Source of the DNA: Campylobacter concisus
GTDB taxonomy: Bacteria > Campylobacterota > Campylobacteria > Campylobacterales > Campylobacteraceae
Length of the DNA stretch: 64,000 bases
Reading direction: 5' to 3'
Assembly: GCF_003048835.2 (NCBI RefSeq)
Contig: NZ_CP060705.1
Coordinates: 1,922,001 to 1,986,000 of the forward strand
The notes under the pieces were generated by a model. That model saw only the letters and a list, made by a program, of their open reading frames with translations. It did no database searches and had not been told where the DNA came from. The stretch's first letter is position 1. Each line of letters starts with the position of its first letter. This document shows, in pieces, positions 17,272 through 24,404 of this stretch. The position numbers were made by a program, and so were the translations under genes.

Positions 17272-17928
17272 TTATTTTTTAAGAAGCTCTTCGATGAGTG
17301 CTGCCATGCCGTCAAGCGAGCTGATTGATTTTGTCATGATGAGATATTTGCCATTTACGACAAATGCTGGCACGCCTTGAATTTTAGCCACGTCATAGCT
17401 CTCATCCCACTTTTTAAGTAGCTCAGTCACTTTTGGATTAGCCAGCTCTTTTTCGTAGTCTGCTTTGCTAACGCCAGCAGCCTCAAGTCCAGTCTTTAAA
17501 AAGCCCTCAACGTCTTTGCCATCGCCCCAGCGCTCTTTTTTGTCGTGATAAGCCTTGTAGTAGGCAAATTTAGCCTTTTTAAATAGCGAATTTTCATCAA
17601 ATAAACCAACTCCCTTTGCCTCGTCCATAACGATAAGAACGGCAAAAACCTTGCTCGCAACCTCGCCATAATCGCCCTTTGTCTTTAGGTGAAATGGCTC
17701 GTATTTTAGGCCAGGAATTTTCTCAACTACCTTTGGAGTGACGCTCTTGTCGTACTTATAGCAAAATGGGCAAGCGTAGCTGAAAACTTTAACTAGCGTG
17801 TTTTGTCCGACACTTAGTGGCTTTTCGAGCTTGACGTAGTCCTCGCCCTCGCTAAATGCACTAGCGCTGATCGCTCCAGCTACCGCAACGGCAAAGATAG
17901 CCTTACTAAATTTAGATAGAAAACTCAT
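17272..17928 (-). CDS. Periplasmic thiol oxidase, DsbA/DsbL type (CPFC active site)
   Basis: Thioredoxin-fold oxidase of 218 aa that introduces disulfides into exported proteins. Sec signal peptide about 1-25. The redox motif is C53-P-F-C56, as in DsbL, in place of the CPHC of classic DsbA. The cis-proline segment is VPAFVVNGKYL near residue 187, and the helical insert lies between. It is cotranscribed with the DsbI-like gene. On the minus strand a TAGAAT -10-like box lies about 30 bases upstream and an AAGGAGAT ribosome site precedes ATG. Whether it is a general oxidase or dedicated to one substrate cannot be told from sequence. Confidence 0.87.
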   Translation of the reverse strand: MSFLSKFSKAIFAVAVAGAISASAFSEGEDYVKLEKPLSVGQNTLVKVFSYACPFCYKYDKSVTPKVVEKIPGLKYEPFHLKTKGDYGEVASKVFAVLIVMDEAKGVGLFDENSLFKKAKFAYYKAYHDKKERWGDGKDVEGFLKTGLEAAGVSKADYEKELANPKVTELLKKWDESYDVAKIQGVPAFVVNGKYLIMTKSISSLDGMAALIEELLKK

Positions 17929-18071
17929 GATGATCTCCTTTGTATGATTTATTTTGAGTTATTCTACAACCAAGCTCAACCGCACTTTTAACGCTAGAAT
18001 AAATTTTGGCTGAAATTTATCTTTTTTAAATTTATGATGATGGATTTGGTGATTTTGTTTTTTTATTAAAT

Positions 18072-18341
18072 TTACCGAAAAAGCTCGCTGTGGCTTCCTA
18101 CTTCAACGCATGTAAGAAGTAAAATTTCGTTTTGTTTTTTATATATCAAGAGCAAGTCTGGCTTAACATGACACTCTCTAAAGCCTTTATAGCTTCCAAT
18201 AAGAGCGTGATCTTTATATTTTGATGCTAATTCCTCGTTATTTGCTAATTGCCAAATGATATCTTTGGTTAGTTTCTTTTCGCTTTCATTTAGCTTTTTA
18301 AAAGCTTTCTTAAAACTCTTTGAATACTCTATCTCAAGCAT
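18072..18341 (-). CDS. YafQ/RelE-family toxin (mRNA interferase)
   Basis: Type II toxin of 89 aa when started at the ATG 18341 (MLEIEYSKSFKKAFKKL). A longer frame from 18365 would overlap the antitoxin by 32 bases and is less likely; the 18341 start overlaps by 8 bases, as usual in such pairs. Conserved features are the KDHALIGSYKGFRECHVKPDLLLIY core and the C-terminal VGSHSELF, whose histidine matches the catalytic His of YafQ-type ribosome-dependent RNases. Family role: cleaves translated mRNA until bound by the antitoxin. The partner gene is immediately upstream. Confidence 0.82.
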   Translation of the reverse strand: MLEIEYSKSFKKAFKKLNESEKKLTKDIIWQLANNEELASKYKDHALIGSYKGFRECHVKPDLLLIYKKQNEILLLTCVEVGSHSELFR

Positions 18342-18531
18342 CAAGGCTCTTTTCAAATTCTTCAAATGTTTTAAATCTCTCTACTTCGCCATTTTCGATC
18401 TCTTTGATAGCTTTGTCAAGCCTTGAGACCTTATCTCTTTGCTCAAATTCTACATTTGCCTGCCTAGCCATCTCTTTTATAAGCTCGATAAATCCATAGT
18501 CAGCATTTTTAAAATCAATCGTTGTAGTCAT
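18334..18531 (-). CDS. RelB/DinJ-like antitoxin
   Basis: 65-aa partner of the YafQ-like toxin. The N-terminus (TTTIDFKNADYGFIELI) could supply a ribbon-helix-helix-like DNA-binding element, and the acidic C-terminal half (EIENGEVERFKTFEEFEKSLDA) is typical of toxin-wrapping segments. Gene order antitoxin-toxin with overlapping ends supports the assignment; sequence similarity to DinJ itself is weak by eye. Autoregulation from the 18532-18600 region is likely by analogy. Confidence 0.75.
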   Translation of the reverse strand: MTTTIDFKNADYGFIELIKEMARQANVEFEQRDKVSRLDKAIKEIENGEVERFKTFEEFEKSLDA

Positions 18532-18630
18532 CTTATGCCTTTAAATTTTTGTCTTATTATAACTTCAAATTTATAAAAATAATATACGTTATCAATAAAA
18601 ATTATTATTTACATATTTTAATTATTTGGT

Positions 18631-18636
18631 TATAAT
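18631..18636 (+). promoter_or_regulatory. -10 box of the rubrerythrin promoter
   Basis: TATAAT located 32 bases before the rubrerythrin start, preceded by T-rich sequence as in Campylobacter sigma-70 promoters. The upstream AT run (18575-18625) could hold a Fur/PerR-type site, but none is clear. Confidence 0.55.
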
Positions 18637-18667
18637 CCGCTCAAATTTTATCAAAATAGGAGTCAAA

Positions 18668-19312
18668 ATGAGACAGTACGAAACATACAAATGCGAGAAA
18701 TGCGGCAACGAGATCGAGGTTCAAAAAGTTGGCGGTGGCACATTAACCTGTTGTGGCGAAGAGATGAAGTGCGTGACTGAAAATTTAACAGCGATAAATT
18801 TGATGAAGGCATTTGCTGGTGAGTCACAAGCTAGAAACAAATACGAGCTTTACGGCGACCTAGCCAAAGAAGCAGGCTATCACGCGATAGCTAGACACTT
18901 TTACGAGGCAGCTGAGAACGAGAAATGGCACGCAAGGGCTGAATTTAAGAAATATCACGAGATGATGAACGATCCGATCGATAAGATGGATAAAAATTTA
19001 CTTGACGCTGCAGCTGGCGAAAACTACGAGCATACGACGATGTATCCAGACTTTGCAAAGATCGCAAAAGAAGAAGAGCTAAGAGATGTTGAGAGGCTAT
19101 TTAACGCGATCGGCAAGGTTGAAGTTGAGCACGAAAGAGAGTATTTAGAGCTTAAAAAGATGCTTGATGAAGAGGGCTTTTTTGAGAGCGACGAAGAGGA
19201 TATCTGGGTTTGCGAGGTGTGCGGACACGTTCATAGAGGCAAAAAAGCTCCAGGCGCTTGCCCACTTTGCAAAGCTCCAAAAGAGTATTTTAAGCGCGAA
19301 TTCTTAGGCTAA
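18668..19312 (+). CDS. Desulforubrerythrin-type peroxide reductase (Rrc-like)
   Basis: 214-aa three-domain non-heme iron protein. Residues 1-36 form a desulforedoxin-like iron site (CEKCGNE ... TCCGEEM), residues 40-165 the rubrerythrin four-helix diiron domain with paired E..EARNKYELY and E..H motifs, and residues 175-214 a rubredoxin domain (CEVCGH ... CPLCKAP). This order matches the C. jejuni protein called Rrc or desulforubrerythrin, which reduces hydrogen peroxide in the cytosol. Start 18668 is chosen because AGGAG lies seven bases upstream; an in-frame codon at 18626 lies before the -10 box. It ends in a strong terminator. Confidence 0.93.
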   Translation: MRQYETYKCEKCGNEIEVQKVGGGTLTCCGEEMKCVTENLTAINLMKAFAGESQARNKYELYGDLAKEAGYHAIARHFYEAAENEKWHARAEFKKYHEMMNDPIDKMDKNLLDAAAGENYEHTTMYPDFAKIAKEEELRDVERLFNAIGKVEVEHEREYLELKKMLDEEGFFESDEEDIWVCEVCGHVHRGKKAPGACPLCKAPKEYFKREFLG

Positions 19313-19321
19313 AAAGCCAAA

Positions 19322-19355
19322 AAATTTAGCCAAGGCGCTTGTCTTGGCTAAATTT
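19322..19355 (+). terminator. Terminator after rubrerythrin gene
   Basis: AAATTTAGCCAAG / CTTGGCTAAATTT, 13-bp perfect stem with an 8-base loop, ten bases after the stop codon. Confidence 0.8.
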
Positions 19356-19389
19356 AATAAATTTAAATCTATTTAAAATAAAAAAGTTA

Positions 19390-19395
19390 TATAAT
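19390..19395 (+). promoter_or_regulatory. -10 box for the small periplasmic protein gene
   Basis: TATAAT, 29 bases before the ATG at 19424, with AAGGAG ribosome site between them and T-rich sequence upstream. Confidence 0.55.
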
Positions 19396-19423
19396 CTCCT
19401 TAAATTTTCACAAGGAGAAAGAG

Positions 19424-19714
19424 ATGAAAAAATCACTTTTAGTTTTAGCTACTCTTGGCTTTGCACTAAGCCTAAACGCTGCAGATCTTACAGATACTTG
19501 CAAGTCTTACTTCTCAGACATTGACAAAATGGTCGAAGCTTACAAACAAGCTGGTCAAGAGCAACAAGTAAAAATGTACGAAGATCAAAAGAAACAATCA
19601 ATGGATCAACTAGCTTCTTTACCAAAAGAGCAACAAGACGCTACTTGCAAACAAGCTAAAGAGATGTTTGCTCAAGTAATGGATCAAATGAAAAAACAAG
19701 GTCTTTTAAAATAA
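19424..19714 (+). CDS. Small periplasmic helical protein (DUF5339-like), 96 aa
   Basis: A clear Sec signal peptide (residues 1-19, ending LNA-AD) is followed by a Gln/Lys-rich helical domain with two cysteines (C26 and C74) that can form a disulfide. The look is that of the DUF5339 family of small secreted proteins; no function is established. It has its own promoter, strong AAGGAG ribosome site and terminator, which suggests an abundant monocistronic product. Confidence 0.8.
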   Translation: MKKSLLVLATLGFALSLNAADLTDTCKSYFSDIDKMVEAYKQAGQEQQVKMYEDQKKQSMDQLASLPKEQQDATCKQAKEMFAQVMDQMKKQGLLK

Positions 19715-19721
19715 AACTCCA

Positions 19722-19744
19722 TGTGGCTAGGCTCTCTAGCCACA
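19722..19744 (+). terminator. Terminator after the small periplasmic protein gene
   Basis: TGTGGCTAG / CTAGCCACA stem, loop GCTCT, then CTTTAAATTT. It lies between convergent genes and may serve both. Confidence 0.75.
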
Positions 19745-19752
19745 CTTTAAAT

Positions 19753-19983
19753 TTAACTCTCTTTTTTACATAAATTTTGCGTGATCTTTGCAACAGACGG
19801 CGAAACTAGCAAAAGCACAGGATATGCCACCACAAAGGCTTTTACATAAGCAGTTAGCCAAATTTTCACAAAACCATCAACAAAGCCAAGATTTAGATAC
19901 GTGAGCACAAATGACATAAAAAACGCCATAAAAGCTGACATTATAAACGCAAAAACATATCTATAAAATTTTACTGGTATCAA
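19753..19983 (-). CDS. DUF2798-family membrane protein, 76 aa
   Basis: Two transmembrane segments (about 8-30 and 45-63) in a short protein starting at a TTG (19983); AGGTGG lies a few bases upstream. The pattern RYVFAFIMSAFMAFFMSFVLT ... VKAFVVAYPVLLL is typical of DUF2798. Function unknown. It is the last gene of a minus-strand run, 14 bases after the tannase-family pseudogene. Confidence 0.72.
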   Translation of the reverse strand: MIPVKFYRYVFAFIMSAFMAFFMSFVLTYLNLGFVDGFVKIWLTAYVKAFVVAYPVLLLVSPSVAKITQNLCKKES

Positions 19984-19997
19984 ATTTCCACCTAAAT

Positions 19998-20319
19998 TTA
20001 TTTACAAACAAAGCTACTTGCCTTGCTCGCGTCACCGCCTACGTATGTAGCCACCTTTGGATAGGCACACACTAAAAACTCCTTGCCAACGTAGGTCTTG
20101 CTTTTTGCTAGCATGCTCTTTGGCGCTTCGCCCTTTTCGTGCCACGCCTCAAGCGCACCAAGCGGACCCACATCTATGCCGGCGCCGCTCTCACACCGCG
20201 TCTATCATCTCGTTATGTAAGATTTTCACATCTTTTAAACTCTCACATCCTGCCTTATCAAGGGCAAAAGCCGTGCTGCCAATGAGTGCTAGTGCGCAAA
20301 AAAGTAAAAATTTTTTCAT
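19998..20319 (-). pseudogene. Tannase/feruloyl-esterase family pseudogene with large internal deletion
   Basis: An intact start and signal peptide (from ATG 20319, MKKFLLFCALALIGSTAFA) lead into CESLKDVKILHNEMIDAV, which resembles a tannase-family N-terminus, then a stop. In another frame directly after it, a 60-residue segment resembles the family's C-terminal end (GPLGALEAWHEKGEAP ... VCAYPKVATYVGG ... SSFVCK). The normal protein is over 400 aa, so almost the whole catalytic domain is gone and the two ends are out of frame. It lies 8 bases downstream of the ABM gene in a run that also contains a tannase-like hydrolase. Confidence 0.72.
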
Positions 20320-20326
20320 AGCTATC

Positions 20327-21007
20327 CTAAAATTTTACCTTGCTAAATGAGGTCTCGTTTTTTAAACCAAAGCCATCAAATTCATCTATTAGCCCCGCTC
20401 GCTCTTTGGCGTAAGCCTTGTAGTTTTCGCTGTGGCGGTAGCTTTCAAAGCTAGCTTCGTCTTTGTAAATTTCAACCAGCACCCACTTGTTAGGCGCGTC
20501 TTTTTGACTAAAGGCAAACTGCGCGTAAGCTCCCTCATCTACGCTTTTTTGCATATATTTTTTCACTAGCTTTTCAAATTTCGCATCGCTCTTTGCCTTA
20601 AGGCTTAAATTTGTGATGTGAAAGTAGCTATCTTTTAGGCGCTCTGGGGTTAAATTTTTAGAAAACGCAGCCCGTTTTTTCAAGCTTATAGCCTTTTTGC
20701 TAGCCAAAATTTCAGCACTTGCACTTGTAAATTTCTTATAGTGCGCTGAAGCTACGTGCTTTTTATAAGCCGCCTCGTCCTTGTAAAACTCGAGGACATA
20801 AAACAGCTCTGGCTTGCTCTTTGCGCTCGCAAAAAATATAGCCTGCGTACCTGGCTCGCTCTTTGAGCTTAGTATATTTTCCCTGCCAAGCTCTTTTAAC
20901 AAACTCTTGTTATTTGGCGTAACAAGCAGCTCCTGCAAGCTCACTTTAGCCTCCGCCCCAAAGGCAAAAGCTGCCAAAACTGCTAGTAAAAATAGCTTTT
21001 TAAACAT
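20327..21007 (-). CDS. Exported protein with two tandem ABM-type domains
   Basis: 226 aa from ATG 21007 (AAGGGG six bases upstream; a TTG one codon earlier is less likely). Signal peptide about 1-20. Two dimeric alpha-beta barrel repeats follow, each with the ABM (antibiotic biosynthesis monooxygenase/quinol monooxygenase-like) pattern: FYVLEFYKDEAAYKKHVASAHYKKF and VLVEIYKDEASFESYRHSENYKAY. ABM proteins are normally cytosolic, so the signal peptide is unusual. It sits in a run with a tannase-like hydrolase and may act on phenolic products; that is inference. Confidence 0.78.
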   Translation of the reverse strand: MFKKLFLLAVLAAFAFGAEAKVSLQELLVTPNNKSLLKELGRENILSSKSEPGTQAIFFASAKSKPELFYVLEFYKDEAAYKKHVASAHYKKFTSASAEILASKKAISLKKRAAFSKNLTPERLKDSYFHITNLSLKAKSDAKFEKLVKKYMQKSVDEGAYAQFAFSQKDAPNKWVLVEIYKDEASFESYRHSENYKAYAKERAGLIDEFDGFGLKNETSFSKVKF

Positions 21008-21052
21008 CAAATTCCCCTTATCACTTCGCCTTTTTCATATCAGCCTTAGCTT

Positions 21053-21475
21053 TTATCTCTTCTGCTCTGCGCCTTTTAGATCGATCTGTGCTTTTTCAAA
21101 GGCTTTACGTACTTTTTCTAAGCGGTTAGAATTTTTGGTGCTAGGGTCATCAGCATAAAATTTCTCTGCCTCTTCAAGCTCGTATTTCTTTTTGCCGTAA
21201 TTCATTTGAGCGTTTTCTAGGCGCATAGTGGCATTATCCCCACCAGCTAACTTAGCTCTTGAAGTAACCTCTCCAGTAACTGGGTTGCGTCCAATAGTTA
21301 AATCTAAATCACGTTTAGCTTGCTCGGCGGTTAAATAACACTCTTTTTTTCCACCCATTAGTGTTCCAGCAATATTGCGAGGTCTATTTTTAGGGTCAGA
21401 GCAATCTACTTTAGCAAAAGCACTTAAAGAGAAAGCACTTAAAACTAACGCTATAACTAATACTTTAATTTTCAT
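21053..21475 (-). CDS. Exported hypothetical protein, possibly frameshifted at the 3' end
   Basis: 140 aa with a Sec signal peptide (1-21, SAFA-KVDCSDP) and a charged, coiled-coil-like C-terminal half (AEKFYADDPSTKNSNRLEKV). The frame ends GAEQKR, but adding one A to the A4 run near 21073-21076 would continue it as KRRAEEIKAKADMKKAK to a stop at 21021, leaving a 13-base gap to the next gene. That extension fits the helical character. Function unknown; neighbours suggest an envelope role. Confidence 0.68.
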   Translation of the reverse strand: MKIKVLVIALVLSAFSLSAFAKVDCSDPKNRPRNIAGTLMGGKKECYLTAEQAKRDLDLTIGRNPVTGEVTSRAKLAGGDNATMRLENAQMNYGKKKYELEEAEKFYADDPSTKNSNRLEKVRKAFEKAQIDLKGAEQKR

Positions 21476-21490
21476 TTTTTCTCCTTGAAA

Positions 21491-22927
21491 TTATTTTTCT
21501 AAAACTCTTTTTACCCAAGCAAAAAGCTCGTCTAGGTCGTAGTCGCCGCCGTGTCCTTGCCCCCAAACCGCTTCAAAATCAACCTCTTTGCCAGCATTTT
21601 TAAGCGAGAGAGCAAGCATAGCAGGCACGGCAAGGGCTAGGTCGGTGTCGTTTGTGCCCTGCCTTATGCGGTAAAATTTCGCCGCCTCTTTGTTTGCGGT
21701 GTAGTTCATCGCATTCATCATCTTTATGACGCTAGCCTCCGCCATCTCGCCCTCGCTTCGCTCTTTTGCAAATTTAGTAAAGTGCTTTGCAGGCGTTTTG
21801 CTGTCGCCAAAAAGGTCGTTTTCAGCATTTTCAAGAGCTAGGCCGTCAAAGGCAACTGGCGCTTTGGCACGTTTTAGCGAGGCGATGAAGTCTTCTAGCT
21901 CAAACGTATATCCAAGCGAGCATCCCTGCGTGTCAAGAGTTATAAATTTAGGCGTGAGCGTGCTTTTGTCGCTGCTTTTTGTAGCGGTAAATGCCCTTTG
22001 AAGCAGTGAGTTTATATACTCCTTGAAGCTACCCTCGCCATTTTCATCAAGGCTTAGCGTATGGCCTTTGGCATCTTTTAAATTTAGCGAGTTTAGATAG
22101 GCTGGGAATTTACTCTTTAGCTCACGTGAGAGCTCTTTTTGCGTGGCGTTTAGCTCGCCTGTGATCATCTTTGGCTTTTTGCTCCTGTCGTTAAAAGAGC
22201 CCGCGTCAAGACTTGCAAAATCAATCCTTTCAAATTTATCCAAATCCCCAAACATCCACTCATACGCCTCGTCCTCATGCTCTAAATTTGTAACAGGGCA
22301 GTAGGCTGAGACGGCATAAATTTGATCGTCCGCCTTTGCAGCGCCTAGCTCGTCAAGATATGGCTCATACTCTTTTGCGTTTGCGCTAGCGCCAAGCAGT
22401 GCCGACATCGCGCCGCCTGCACTCGTGCCGTTTGAGATGATCTTATTTGCGTCGCCTGGCATAAATTTATCGTTAAATTTAAGATATCTAACGGCCGCTT
22501 TTAGATCGACTATCGCAGCTGGGGCTTTGCCGATGAAGCGCTCGCCATCTTTTAGCGTCCTGCCTCTAGCGCCAACGCTAGCCACGACGTATCCTCTAAG
22601 AAGCGCTTCAAGGGTGGCATTTGGCTTTTCGTTTTTGGTTTCTGGCTTTTGCGGTTTGGCTGGCATGTAGCCGCCTATGCCGTTTGGCATAAAGATAGCC
22701 GTAGTTTTATCGTCAAATTTACCCTCTGGCACATAAAAATTTAGCACCTCATAGTCGCTCGTTGGCTTTGCCACATAGACTATGCCCTCATAAGCTCTAA
22801 ATTTAAGCGTTCTCTCGCCAACTTGCACGCTTTTTAGCTCAAATTTCTTTTCATCAAATTTAAGCTCGCCACCAAAGCAAACACCTACTAAACAAACCCC
22901 TAAAATAGCAACTCTAACGCATTTCAT
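21491..22927 (-). CDS. Secreted tannase-like alpha/beta hydrolase
   Basis: 478-aa serine hydrolase with an N-terminal signal sequence (about 1-19). The nucleophile elbow is G167-T-S169-A-G-G in SNGTSAGGAMSALLG, preceded by an oxyanion-type segment GYVVASVGARGR. A late acid (D in TNDTDLAL) and histidine (GQGHGGDYD near 463) complete a plausible triad. The overall layout matches bacterial proteins annotated as subtype B tannase/alpha-beta hydrolase, acting on esters of phenolic acids; the true substrate is unknown. First gene of a close-packed minus-strand run (hydrolase, exported unknown, ABM protein, pseudogene, DUF2798). Confidence 0.78.
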   Translation of the reverse strand: MKCVRVAILGVCLVGVCFGGELKFDEKKFELKSVQVGERTLKFRAYEGIVYVAKPTSDYEVLNFYVPEGKFDDKTTAIFMPNGIGGYMPAKPQKPETKNEKPNATLEALLRGYVVASVGARGRTLKDGERFIGKAPAAIVDLKAAVRYLKFNDKFMPGDANKIISNGTSAGGAMSALLGASANAKEYEPYLDELGAAKADDQIYAVSAYCPVTNLEHEDEAYEWMFGDLDKFERIDFASLDAGSFNDRSKKPKMITGELNATQKELSRELKSKFPAYLNSLNLKDAKGHTLSLDENGEGSFKEYINSLLQRAFTATKSSDKSTLTPKFITLDTQGCSLGYTFELEDFIASLKRAKAPVAFDGLALENAENDLFGDSKTPAKHFTKFAKERSEGEMAEASVIKMMNAMNYTANKEAAKFYRIRQGTNDTDLALAVPAMLALSLKNAGKEVDFEAVWGQGHGGDYDLDELFAWVKRVLEK

Positions 22928-22966
22928 GATCTGCCTTTTTATTTTGTCCTACTTTTGCTTTAACGC

Positions 22967-23737
22967 CTAGTTATCTTTTGGCTCGTATTTAACAGCATAG
23001 TCAAATTTTGGCTTACTTAGGCTAAACTCAAAGCTATCTCTATCGACCGAGCCAACGCAGTAATGGCTATCATAAAGGCGAAGCAAAAACTCCGCCATCT
23101 CTTCACTCGTGTGATACTTTTTAAACGCCTTGTCGTAGTCGTAGCTCTCTTTGCTAGTTGCCACCATGCCAAATTCTGTCTTTGTGGCAGCTGGGGCCAG
23201 CACTTTTGCTTGCATCTTTGCCTGCTTGTCCTGTGCTAGCTCGTGGTAAAGTCCCTCGCTAAAGGCACTTACGAAAAATTTGCTAGCGCAGTATGTGACG
23301 GCGTTTGGCACGATCTTGTAGCCGCCTATCGAAGAGATGTTTATAAGCTGCGTATCTTTGTCTTTATATTTTTTCGTAAAGAGCGTTGAGAGCGTGACAA
23401 GTGAGATGATGTTTAAATTTATCATCTGCGTGATTTTTTCTAAATTTTGCTCACCGACCTTGTTGTAGTCGCCAAAGCCAGCGTTGTTTATAAGCGCTTT
23501 TAGCTCAAATTTTTCTAATTTTTGCCAAAGCAAGAGGGTATTTTCTTGTTTTGAAAGGTCGCAAATTTCTATCATGACCTCTACATCTGCAAATTTAGCT
23601 ATCTCGCTTTTTAAATTTTCTAAAAGCTCCCTGCGTCTTGCAACAAGGATCAAATTCTCCCCGCGCCTTGCAAATGCCTTTGCCGCCGCCGCTCCTATGC
23701 CTGAGCTTGCCCCAGTGATCACTATATATTTTTTCAT
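22967..23737 (-). CDS. Short-chain dehydrogenase/reductase
   Basis: Classical SDR of 256 aa. The N-terminal cofactor motif TGASSGIG (8-15) is followed by ARRRELL, which favours NADP(H); NNAG near residue 88; catalytic Ser in SSIGGYK and Y-x-x-x-K in TYCASKF. Resembles the DltE/YqjQ-like SDR group of unknown substrate. Its start overlaps the stop of the next upstream gene by 4 bases (ATGA), so they are translationally coupled. Confidence 0.86.
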   Translation of the reverse strand: MKKYIVITGASSGIGAAAAKAFARRGENLILVARRRELLENLKSEIAKFADVEVMIEICDLSKQENTLLLWQKLEKFELKALINNAGFGDYNKVGEQNLEKITQMINLNIISLVTLSTLFTKKYKDKDTQLINISSIGGYKIVPNAVTYCASKFFVSAFSEGLYHELAQDKQAKMQAKVLAPAATKTEFGMVATSKESYDYDKAFKKYHTSEEMAEFLLRLYDSHYCVGSVDRDSFEFSLSKPKFDYAVKYEPKDN

Positions 23738-24375
23738 TTTGTAAATTCCTCCGGACTATAAATTTTTACACCTTCATTGTGGTCGTCTTGCGCTACTTCC
23801 ACGATCACTTTAGCGATATCAGCTGCCTTCATCGGACGATACTCGTCAAAAAAGCCTTTTGGGATAAATTTAAACGCCTTTATCGCCAAATACTCACCTA
23901 GTCTAAATTCTTTCCTATCAGCCTCGATAAGTGGCAGCCTAGCGATATGAAATGAGCTATATCCAAGCTCTTTTATCTTTGCTTCTGCTTGACCTTTTGC
24001 CTTTAGGTAAAACGAGCCTGACTTTCTGTTTGCCCCTGCAGCCGAGAGCAAGACAAAGCGTTTTGCACCGCACTCCAAGCCAAATTTGGCGAAATTTATC
24101 GGATAGGTCACATCGACTTTGTAAAACTGCTCTTTGTGCTTTGCCGCCTTCATCGTAGTGCCAAGCGCGCAAAAGACGTCATCAGCGATAAATGGCACCT
24201 CATCTTTAAAATCATCAAAATTTACTATCTTTACTTCAAGCTTTTCATGAGTAAATTCTAACTCATGCCTAACGAGAGCGACCACCTTGTTATAGTGCTC
24301 ACTCTCGCATAAATCTTTTAAAATTTCACTTCCTACAGCGCCGCTGGCTCCTGCTATAAGGGCGACTTTTTTCAT
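23734..24375 (-). CDS. NAD(P)-binding atypical SDR (HTATIP2-like)
   Basis: 213 aa, Rossmann fold with IAGASGAVGSEIL at residues 7-19, then CALGTTMKAA, VDVTYPINFA, LLSAAGANRKSGSFYLKAKGQAE, which matches the TIP30/HTATIP2-like oxidoreductase group. It lacks the classical YxxxK arrangement of its downstream neighbour but has a Y-x-x-K-like SFYLKAKG. Coupled to the classical SDR by a 4-base overlap. Substrate unknown. Confidence 0.82.
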   Translation of the reverse strand: MKKVALIAGASGAVGSEILKDLCESEHYNKVVALVRHELEFTHEKLEVKIVNFDDFKDEVPFIADDVFCALGTTMKAAKHKEQFYKVDVTYPINFAKFGLECGAKRFVLLSAAGANRKSGSFYLKAKGQAEAKIKELGYSSFHIARLPLIEADRKEFRLGEYLAIKAFKFIPKGFFDEYRPMKAADIAKVIVEVAQDDHNEGVKIYSPEEFTK

Positions 24376-24404
24376 GTTTATCCTTTGTAAATTTTGGATA
24401 AATT

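Noticed and set aside
20057-20350. Plus-strand 97-codon open frame
   Set aside because: It is antisense to the tannase-family pseudogene, whose minus-strand frames show real family similarity.
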